Shown: positions 17,429 to 24,018 of the stretch, in pieces
Position numbering within the stretch: the stretch's first letter is position 1
Layout: the number at the start of each line of letters is the position of its first letter
NCBI GenBank assembly: GCA_031260665.1
Contig: JAISLD010000024.1
Span: 1-32,347 of the forward strand
Direction: 5' to 3'
Length of the DNA: 32,347 nt
Source of the DNA: Oscillospiraceae bacterium
GTDB lineage: Bacteria > Bacillota > Clostridia > Oscillospirales > Ruminococcaceae
Made by a program: the position numbers and the translations under genes
Notes under the pieces: generated by a model
Told to the model about the DNA's origin: nothing
Databases searched by the model: none
What the model saw: only the letters and a program-made list of their open reading frames with translations

Positions 17429-20400
17429 TTGAAACTGATAGGACTTGACTGCGGTTCAACCACCGTAAAAGCCGCCGTTCTTGACGAGAACGGCAAGTTG
17501 CTGTTCGGCAAATACGAACGGCATTATTCTGACATAAAGAAAACCCTGACGGAACTTCTCCTCGAGGCACTCGACCACGCGAACGACAGCGTTGTGCGTG
17601 TGGCGGCGACAGGTTCGGGCGGTATTTCAGCGGCGAAGTGGCTGAACGTGCCGTTCGTGCAAGAGGTCGTCGCGGGTGCGGAAGCAGTGAGCAGGATTAT
17701 CCCGCAGACCGATATAGCGATAGAGCTGGGCGGCGAGGACGCAAAGATAACGTACTTCACGGGCGGACTTGAGCAGCGAATGAACGGTACGTGCGCGGGC
17801 GGCACAGGCGCGTTTATCGACCAAATGGCGGCACTGCTGAACACAGACGCGGGTGGGCTGAACAAACTTGCAGAAGAATACACGACTATCTACCCTATCG
17901 CGTCAAGGTGCGGCGTCTTCGCTAAGAGCGACATTCAGCCGCTGATTAACGACGGGGCAAAGAAGTCGGACATCGCGGCGTCGGTGTTTCAGTCTGTGGT
18001 GAACCAAACTATCTCGGGACTTGCCGCAGGAAAGCCGATTCGCGGCAAAGTCGCGTTTCTCGGCGGACCGCTTCACTTTTTGCCTGAACTTCGCAAGTGC
18101 TTTGCGAGAACGCTGAAGCTGACAGACGAGAACATCATTATTCCCGACAACCCGAACTTGTTTGTCGCAATCGGCGCGGCGTTGTCGGCGACAGCCGAAG
18201 AAATCAGCACCGTGGAACTTCGTCACCACATCGAACTTATGCGGACCGCCGCTGTTCACGAAGTTGAGCGACTGGAACCGTTGTTTGACACCGAAGCGGA
18301 GAAGTCGGCGTTCTTGTCGCGCCATTCATCTTGTGTTATCCCCGAGTTGCCACTTAAAGAACACAAAGGAGCGTGTTACTTCGGTGCGGATATGGGCAGC
18401 ACCACAACCAAAGCGGTGCTGACAGATAAAGACGGCAACATTCTCTATTCAAGTTACGTGGGCAACCTTGGCGACCCGTTGACCAGCGTCATTCATATAT
18501 TAAAAGACGTTTACGCGAACTTGCCAAGCGGCGCGTTCATCGCGAAAGCGGCGGCGACAGGTTACGGCGAACGCCTTGTTATGGCGGCACTCGGCATTGA
18601 TATCGGCGAAGTTGAAACAATGGCGCACTTTCGTGCCGCGGAGAGCGTGCTGCCCGGTGTCGAGTTCATTCTCGACATAGGTGGGCAGGATATGAAGTGT
18701 ATCCGCGTCAAAGACGGGGCAATCGGCTCTATCTTGCTGAACGAGGCTTGCTCGTCGGGTTGCGGCTCGTTCCTTGAGAATTTCGCGGTAGCTCTCGGCA
18801 TGAACGCCGCTGACTTCGCGGCACTCGGACTTTCCTCTGAAAGCCCCGTTGACCTCGGCTCACGTTGCACCGTGTTTATGAACTCACGGGTTAAGCAGGC
18901 GCAAAAAGAGGGCGCGTCTGTCGCCGACATATCGGCGGGGCTGTCTTACTCTGTCGTAAAGAACGCGCTCTTCAAAGTAATCAAAATACGTACGCCCGAA
19001 CAACTCGGCGACAAGATAATCGTTCAAGGCGGCACGTTTCTTAACAACTCGGTGCTTCGCGCTTTCGAGAAAGTGTCGGGACGCGAGGTCGTTCGACCTG
19101 ACAAGGCGGGGCTTATGGGAGCGTACGGCGCGGCACTGACCGCGATATCTCGCGACGATAATCAAGGCTCAAGTATACTGTCGCAAGAGAAACTCGAGCT
19201 TCTCACCGTCAAGAAGTCAACGGCGAGGTGCGGCAAGTGCGAGAACAACTGCCTGCTGACTATCAGCCGCTTTGGCGACGGCAAGGCGTTTGTCACCAAC
19301 AATCGCTGTGAGAAAGGAGCGGCGGGCGGCGGCGCCACCGCTGACCTACTGCCCAACCTGTTTGATTATAAATACAAAAAGCTGTTTGACTACACGCCGC
19401 TTGACGAAGCAGAGGCGAAACGCGGCGTGGTCGGCATACCGCGTGTGCTTGGAATCTACGAGAACTATCCGTTCTGGTTCACGTTCTGGACAAAACTTGG
19501 CTACAGTGTTAAACTCTCGCCGAAGTCCTCGCGTGAAGTATACGACAGCGGGATTGAAACAATGCCAAGCGAGTCGGTCTGCTACCCCGCGAAACTTGCG
19601 CATGGTCACATCGATAAGCTATTAAAAGACAATGTCAAGTTTATATTCTACCCCTCGCTTCCGTATGAGTTTGACGACAGAACAAAGACAGGCGGCGACA
19701 ATCACTACAACTGCCCCGTTGTCGCGAGTTACAGCGAAGTCATCAAAAACTCTGTGCCGGAACTTCGTGAACCCGACGTCACGTTCTTGAACCCGTTTCT
19801 GCCGATTTATCACCCGAAGCGTATGGCTGAACGCCTGACCGATGAACTTGCGTTCCTTGGAATAGGCGGTGCGGAGATAGGCGTGGCTCTCGCGGAAGCA
19901 TACGCGGAAGATGAGAAACACAAAGCAGACATCAAACGAAAAGGCGAAGAAACGCTTGCTCTCTTGAAGAAAACGGGTCGGCGCGGCATTGTGCTTGCAG
20001 GCCGACCATATCACGTTGACCCCGAGGTGAACCACGGTATCCCCGAGATGATGAACTCCTCGGGATACGCGGTGTTCACCGAGGACAGCTTGTCACATTT
20101 GGGCGGGCTTATCCGACCGCTTCGTGCCGTTGACCAGTGGGTCTATCACACACGGCTTTACAACTGTGCCGATGTGGTGGGCAAAGAGCCTTGCCTTGAA
20201 CTTGTTCAGCTGAACTCGTTCGGTTGCGGACTTGACGCGGTGACGACAGACGAAGTTGAGGAGATACTGCGGACTTACGGCAAACTCTACACCTGCCTTA
20301 AAATAGATGAGGTGAACAATTTAGGCGCGGCACGGATACGACTGCGTTCGCTCATATCTGTGTCTGACGAACGAGTGAAACGCGGCGACAACACAGTTCG

Positions 20401-21661
20401 TGAATTCACCGCGTACCAAAAGCCGCCGATATTCACAAAGAAAATGCGCGAAACCCACACGGTTCTCGCTCCACAGATGTCGCCAATGCACTTTGGCTTG
20501 TTAGAGGCGGCGTTCACACACAGCGGTTACAACTTTGTGGTGCTTGATAAGCGTGGGCGTGACGTGGTGGACGCGGGGCTGAAGTACGTCAACAACGACG
20601 CGTGCTACCCCGCGATACTGGTTATCGGGCAGCTTATGCACGCACTTGACAGCGGAGAATACGACCTCACGCAAACTTCTCTGCTTATTTCACAGACAGG
20701 CGGCGCGTGCAGAGCGACAAACTACATCGGAATGATAAAGAAAGCGCTTGCAGATGGCGGATACGGCAACATACCGCTGATTTCTCTCAATGTAGTCGGT
20801 ATGGAGAAGCAACCGGGCTTCTCGCTGTCGCCGACACTTGCGCTTCGCTGTATCGAGGCGCTGATTTACGGCGACTGCCTCAGCCGTTGTCTGCTTCGTG
20901 TTCGCCCCTATGAAACGCACAAAGGCGACGCGATAATCGTGTTCAACAAATGGCAGGAGAAACTGAAAGCGGAGCTGAAAGCAGCAAGCCTGCCTACCTT
21001 TGCGGCTAACCTAAAGCAAATTGTCGCGGAGTTCTCGGCGATTGAAACGCTGGATATCAAGAAACCGCGTGTCGGGTTAGTCGGTGAGATTCTCGTCAAG
21101 TATCACCCTGCCGCAAACAACGATGTTATCGATTTGCTGGAAGCGGAGGGAGCGGAAGCGGTGGTGCCTGACCTCATGGGTTTCATCTACTTCATCTGCG
21201 ACCACGCAAACAGCAGGTACGACTTTCTCACGGTTTCAACCAAGCGGCATCTTCTTTCAAACGCCGCGATATCGCTCTTTGAATATCTCGAGAAGCCCTA
21301 CCTTGAAGCGATAACGGGCACAAAATTCGGCAGTTTTCTTCCGATAAAGGAAATGAGGAAGTTGGTTGACGGCGTGGTGTCAACGGGGAACATCGCGGGG
21401 GAAGGTTGGTTCTTGTCTGCCGAAATGGTGGAGCTGATACATTCGGGGGTGAACAACATCGTTTGTATGCAGCCGTTTGCCTGCTTGCCGAACCACGTTA
21501 CGGGGAAAGGAATCATCGGAGAACTGCGCCGCCGTCACCCCGAATCGAACATCGTTGCGGTTGACTACGACCCCGGTGCTTCTGAAGTGAATCAAATCAA
21601 CAGAATAAAACTTATGCTGACACAGGCGGTGAGAATGATTGAACAAGAAAACGCGGTGTAA
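17429..21661 (+). CDS. Large 2-hydroxyacyl-CoA dehydratase activase fusion (BadF/HgdC tandem plus HgdB-like domain)
   Basis: The 1410-residue product contains two successive ASKHA-fold activase domains, a cysteine-rich linker and a long dehydratase-related C-terminal half. Domain 1 (about 1-255) has GLDCGSTTVKAAV, Cys122 (NGTCAGGTGAF) and Cys161 (SRCGVFAKSD). Domain 2 (about 313-575) has GADMGSTTTKAVL, Cys441/445 (CSSGCGS) and Cys480 (SRCTVFMNS). In single activases such Cys residues hold a 4Fe-4S cluster at a dimer interface. Next comes Cys601-x2-Cys604-x3-Cys608. The remainder resembles DUF2229 and the HgdB-like fold, with ESVCYPAKLAHGH, GRPYHVDPEVNHG and GEILVKYHPAANN. These oxygen-sensitive proteins couple ATP to low-potential electron transfer; the substrate of the long fused form is not known to me. 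It starts with TTG, with GGAG 11 nt upstream. No separate dehydratase genes adjoin it. Confidence 0.9.
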   Translation: MKLIGLDCGSTTVKAAVLDENGKLLFGKYERHYSDIKKTLTELLLEALDHANDSVVRVAATGSGGISAAKWLNVPFVQEVVAGAEAVSRIIPQTDIAIELGGEDAKITYFTGGLEQRMNGTCAGGTGAFIDQMAALLNTDAGGLNKLAEEYTTIYPIASRCGVFAKSDIQPLINDGAKKSDIAASVFQSVVNQTISGLAAGKPIRGKVAFLGGPLHFLPELRKCFARTLKLTDENIIIPDNPNLFVAIGAALSATAEEISTVELRHHIELMRTAAVHEVERLEPLFDTEAEKSAFLSRHSSCVIPELPLKEHKGACYFGADMGSTTTKAVLTDKDGNILYSSYVGNLGDPLTSVIHILKDVYANLPSGAFIAKAAATGYGERLVMAALGIDIGEVETMAHFRAAESVLPGVEFILDIGGQDMKCIRVKDGAIGSILLNEACSSGCGSFLENFAVALGMNAADFAALGLSSESPVDLGSRCTVFMNSRVKQAQKEGASVADISAGLSYSVVKNALFKVIKIRTPEQLGDKIIVQGGTFLNNSVLRAFEKVSGREVVRPDKAGLMGAYGAALTAISRDDNQGSSILSQEKLELLTVKKSTARCGKCENNCLLTISRFGDGKAFVTNNRCEKGAAGGGATADLLPNLFDYKYKKLFDYTPLDEAEAKRGVVGIPRVLGIYENYPFWFTFWTKLGYSVKLSPKSSREVYDSGIETMPSESVCYPAKLAHGHIDKLLKDNVKFIFYPSLPYEFDDRTKTGGDNHYNCPVVASYSEVIKNSVPELREPDVTFLNPFLPIYHPKRMAERLTDELAFLGIGGAEIGVALAEAYAEDEKHKADIKRKGEETLALLKKTGRRGIVLAGRPYHVDPEVNHGIPEMMNSSGYAVFTEDSLSHLGGLIRPLRAVDQWVYHTRLYNCADVVGKEPCLELVQLNSFGCGLDAVTTDEVEEILRTYGKLYTCLKIDEVNNLGAARIRLRSLISVSDERVKRGDNTVREFTAYQKPPIFTKKMRETHTVLAPQMSPMHFGLLEAAFTHSGYNFVVLDKRGRDVVDAGLKYVNNDACYPAILVIGQLMHALDSGEYDLTQTSLLISQTGGACRATNYIGMIKKALADGGYGNIPLISLNVVGMEKQPGFSLSPTLALRCIEALIYGDCLSRCLLRVRPYETHKGDAIIVFNKWQEKLKAELKAASLPTFAANLKQIVAEFSAIETLDIKKPRVGLVGEILVKYHPAANNDVIDLLEAEGAEAVVPDLMGFIYFICDHANSRYDFLTVSTKRHLLSNAAISLFEYLEKPYLEAITGTKFGSFLPIKEMRKLVDGVVSTGNIAGEGWFLSAEMVELIHSGVNNIVCMQPFACLPNHVTGKGIIGELRRRHPESNIVAVDYDPGASEVNQINRIKLMLTQAVRMIEQENAV

Positions 21662-21676
21662 TCGGGCTTGTTTTTT
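21642..21676 (+). terminator. Possible weak terminator at the end of the activase gene
   Basis: AACAAG in the last codons pairs with CTTGTT just after the stop, followed by a run of six T. The stem is only 6 bp with a 19-nt loop, so termination is likely partial. The T run overlaps the -35 region of the mreB promoter. Confidence 0.3.
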
Positions 21677-21696
21677 CTGTTGATATATGATATAAT
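21668..21696 (+). promoter_or_regulatory. Extended -10 promoter for mreB
   Basis: TTGTTT at 21668-21673, 17 nt, TATAAT at 21691-21696 preceded by TGA, so it is an extended -10 with a weak -35. The start site would be near 21703, giving a leader of about 250 nt before mreB. Confidence 0.7.
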
Positions 21697-21719
21697 AGGC
21701 AGAAGTGTCTGCTATGGGC

Positions 21720-21794
21720 TTTGCGGACGTGCTCGCCCCGCTGGAGCAACCGCCCTTTGACGCGCAATTGTCACACATTTTCAAGGTGTGACAA
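21720..21794 (+). promoter_or_regulatory. Structured leader element, copy 1 (mreB leader)
   Basis: This consists of a 48-nt core (21720-21767) followed directly by a 27-nt hairpin (21768-21794; arms TTGTCACAC and GTGTGACAA). The core ends pair (TTGCG with CGCAA). Inside, TGCTC pairs with GAGCA around the loop GCCCCGCTG. The core matches 41 of 48 positions with the leader of the DRE-TIM/murC unit, in the same orientation relative to transcription and at nearly the same distance from a TATAAT. A near-direct 22-nt repeat flanks it (21695-21716 and 21794-21815, 3 mismatches). The function is unknown: a cis-acting RNA, or a promoter-bearing small repeat. Confidence 0.65.
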
Positions 21795-21837
21795 TAGGTA
21801 CAAGTGTCTGTTATGCACACTTTATTATTAAAGTAAA

Positions 21838-21920
21838 CACTGATTGGCTGACGAAGAAGCAGTGTTCTCCTCACCACCTTTGGCGGGGAGGGGGAACGCT
21901 AAGTGATTAGTCAATCGGTG
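21838..21920 (+). promoter_or_regulatory. Large imperfect stem-loop just upstream of the mreB ribosome-binding site
   Basis: The outer arms (21838-21851 and 21907-21920) pair over 14 positions, three of them G-U only in the + strand RNA. An inner segment (21861-21900) pairs over a further 11 positions, again using U-G pairs, around an apical CCTTTGG. The mreB ribosome-binding site GAGGT (about 21940) lies 19 nt after the structure. It could attenuate, protect or sequester the message, or be a decayed palindromic repeat. Confidence 0.5.
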
Positions 21921-21951
21921 GTCACAAAATTTCCTCCGCGAGGTAAGATAG

Positions 21952-22971
21952 ATGTCCTCTCTTGATATAGGTATTGATTTAGGTACAGCGAACGTAATCA
22001 TCACACTTGGCGGCAAAGGCATTGTTATCAACGAGCCGAGTGTCGTGGCTTACGACCGCAAGAAGCAAGAAGTAGTCGCCGTTGGACTTGAAGCGTATAA
22101 GATGATAGGCAGAACGCCCGAGTATATCGTAGCGGTGCGCCCTCTCCAAGACGGCGTTATTTCTGACAACGATATGACCGAGGTGATGATTCACGAGTTC
22201 ATCAAGAAAGTCAAAGGCAGCGTGGTTCTGAAGCCGCAGATTATCCTCTGCGTGCCTTCTTCAGTCACCGATGTTGAAAAGCGAGCCGTCATTGAGGCCG
22301 CGTTGTCGGCAGGCTCACGAAAGGTCTGGCTGATAGAAGAACCTATCGCGGCACTTCTTGGTGCAGGCGTTGATATCACACTGCCGGGCGGCAAAATGGT
22401 GGTGGATATAGGCGGCGGCACCGCTGATATCGCCGTCGTGTCGTTCAACGGTATAGTTCACTCGGAGTCAATCAAAATGGCGGGCAACAAGTTTGACGCG
22501 TCGATTATTCGCTATGTGAACCAGAAGTTCAAGCTGCTGATTGGTGAAAAGACAGCGGAGATGGCAAAAAAGCAGATAACAAACGTGTTTGACCCCGACG
22601 GTTCTCGCAAAATGGACGCAAAGGGGCGCAACCTCGTTGACGGGCTTCCCTCACGTGTTGAGATAACCGACATCGATATGGAGAAGGCACTCCGCGAGGA
22701 CGTCAGCACGCTCATCTCGGCAATCAAAGATGTGTTTGAGAAAACGCCGCCTGAACTTGTCGGCGATATCTTGGTGAACGGGATAATTATGACGGGAGGC
22801 GGCGCAATGCTTGGCGGTCTGCCGCAGCTGATAACGCACGCGCTTCGTGTCCCCTGTTATGTCGCCGACAATCCTATCGAGTGTGTCGCCCGCGGTGTAG
22901 CGAAAGCGTTTTCTTGCTCCGACCAGCTGCTCGACGGCTTTGAGTTGGTGTCGGTCTACAAGTACAAATGA
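21952..22971 (+). CDS. mreB: Rod-shape-determining protein, MreB/Mbl family
   Basis: The 339-residue actin-like protein polymerises under the membrane and guides the lateral wall synthesis machinery. Actin-fold nucleotide motifs are in place: phosphate 1 GIDLGTANVIITLGG (residues 7-21), the INEPSVVAYD strand, LIEEPIAALLGAGVDI, phosphate 2 MVVDIGGGTADIAVVS and the adenosine loop IMTGGGAMLGGLPQL. The length is standard. The N-terminus is short and lacks the basic amphipathic helix of Gram-negative MreB, as expected for Firmicutes. GAGGT lies 7 nt before the ATG. No mreC or mreD follows; a strong terminator comes 13 nt after the stop, so it is transcribed alone. A long structured leader precedes it. 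Which MreB/Mbl/MreBH paralogue it is cannot be settled here. Confidence 0.95.
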   Translation: MSSLDIGIDLGTANVIITLGGKGIVINEPSVVAYDRKKQEVVAVGLEAYKMIGRTPEYIVAVRPLQDGVISDNDMTEVMIHEFIKKVKGSVVLKPQIILCVPSSVTDVEKRAVIEAALSAGSRKVWLIEEPIAALLGAGVDITLPGGKMVVDIGGGTADIAVVSFNGIVHSESIKMAGNKFDASIIRYVNQKFKLLIGEKTAEMAKKQITNVFDPDGSRKMDAKGRNLVDGLPSRVEITDIDMEKALREDVSTLISAIKDVFEKTPPELVGDILVNGIIMTGGGAMLGGLPQLITHALRVPCYVADNPIECVARGVAKAFSCSDQLLDGFELVSVYKYK

Positions 22972-22984
22972 GCCACGAGTTATA

Positions 22985-23020
22985 AAAACATACGCATACA
23001 GAAATGTATGCGTATGTTTT
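22985..23020 (+). terminator. Rho-independent terminator of mreB
   Basis: A perfect 16-bp stem (5' arm AAAACATACGCATACA) is closed by a GAAA tetraloop, and its descending arm ends in a T run. It starts 13 nt after the mreB stop and is symmetric enough to work in both directions. Confidence 0.85.
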
Positions 23021-23044
23021 TGTGTTGCGTATAGCAACCATAAG

Positions 23045-23456
23045 CATTATCCCAAAGGTCATACCGCTCGGCGTACAAGCGGGCGACCGCTCGGTGCCAG
23101 AGTGGCAACAGCTAATGCAATACATTATCCCATCGGCGCACAGGCGGGTGACCACTCGGTGCCCGAGTGGCAACAGCTAATGCGATACATTATCTCGAAG
23201 ATCATACCCCTCGGGCGCACAGGCGTGCGACCGCTCGGTGCCCGAGTGGCAACAACTAATGCGATACATTATCCCGAAGGTCATATCTCTCGGTGGCACA
23301 GGTGGGCGACCATTCGGTGCCCGAGTGGCAACAGCTAATGCAATACATTATCCCATCGGCGCACAGGCGGGTGACCACTCGGTGCCCGAGTGGCAACAGC
23401 TAATGCGATACATTATCCCAAAGGTCATACCTCTCGGTGGCACAGGTGGGCGACCA
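23045..23456 (+). repeat. Tandem array of six 65/79-bp units with a conserved hairpin
   Basis: Units begin CATTATCCC at 23045, 23123, 23188, 23267, 23346 and 23411, with lengths 78, 65, 79, 79, 65 and a partial last unit of 46. Units 2 and 5 are identical over all 65 bases, so a two-unit block (143-144 bp) has itself been duplicated. The short units lack 14 nt just after CATTATCCC. Each full unit holds an 8-bp hairpin, CCACTCGG-TGC-CCGAGTGG in its canonical form. Variants CCGCTCGG and CCATTCGG keep pairing through G-U in + strand RNA; unit 1 has one mismatch. Alternating unit lengths break any reading frame. The role is unknown. Confidence 0.9.
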
Positions 23457-23588
23457 AAAAGTCCTTTCCACTTCACAGGAGTGGAATTACCGCGATGCAT
23501 CAACTATACCTTGTGTATAATTATATTTCGTATAACGCGCAAAACAGTGACTTATACGCATTAACCCGATAGAATCATCTTGATAAAC

Positions 23589-23616
23589 AAAAAAAAGCGC
23601 CGCATAAAGCGGCGGC
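23589..23616 (-). terminator. Rho-independent terminator for the murC transcript
   Basis: On the minus strand a 6-bp GC stem (CGCCGC with GCGGCG, loop TTTAT) is followed directly by eight T (23596-23589). It lies about 390 nt beyond the murC stop, so the transcript would carry the downstream repeat array as a 3' untranslated region. Confidence 0.75.
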
Positions 23617-23649
23617 ATTGTTTGAAAGACGTGTTCGTTTAATACAAAA

Positions 23650-24018
23650 TATTTCGCATAACTTTTATTATAAGGAAATAGGCAGCCCCCTGCCCTTGCG
23701 CACAAAACGACTCTTATAAAAAAATGCATTTCGCATAACTTTTATTATTTAGCAATAACGAAAGTTTAAGCCACAAGAGCTATTAGTTTCCCTGCTCTTT
23801 TAATGTTAAATGTACTTGTAAACACAAAGTATTTCGCATAACTTTTATTATTTAGCAATAGGTGGTCGCCCTGCCCCTATGTCGTTGAACGGTTCTATTT
23901 AAGGGAAGAAGTATTTCGTATAACTTTTATTATTTAGCAGTAGGCGGTAGTCCCTGCCCTTGTGTGCAAAACGACTCTATAAAAATGCATTTCGCATAAC
24001 TTTAATTATTTAGCAATA
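23650..24018 (-). repeat. Five-copy repeat that includes the 3' end of murC
   Basis: A 31-nt motif ending TTATTTAGCAATA on the + strand occurs at 23650, 23727, 23830, 23912 and 23988, spaced 77, 103, 82 and 76 nt. The last copy covers the final MurC codons (Ile-Ala-Lys) and stop, and copies 2 to 4 keep the same stop-codon sequence outside the gene. The spacers after copies 1 and 4 are also alike (both contain CCCTGCCCTTG, then AAAACGACTCT and ATGCATTTCGC). Spacers 1, 3 and 4 can form a 5-bp hairpin right after the motif. A further 13-nt partial match, TATTTCGTATAAC, lies near 23523-23535. The copies are not exact and the spacers are too long and related for a CRISPR. Confidence 0.85.

Noticed and set aside
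17412-17432. Six-codon frame (MENTSH) overlapping the TTG start of the activase
   Set aside because: Its ATG lies just before the GGAG that probably serves the TTG start, and six codons carry no evidence of translation; it could still be coincidental coupling.
22940-23564. Open frames across the tandem array, giving repeated peptides such as VPEWQQLMRYII
   Set aside because: Unit lengths of 65, 78 and 79 shift the frame at each unit, the frames are open on both strands, and none has a good start site; the repetition is at the DNA level.
23650-24018. CRISPR array
   Set aside because: Repeats are imperfect, spacings vary from 76 to 103 nt, two spacers are related to each other, one copy overlaps murC, and no cas genes are present.
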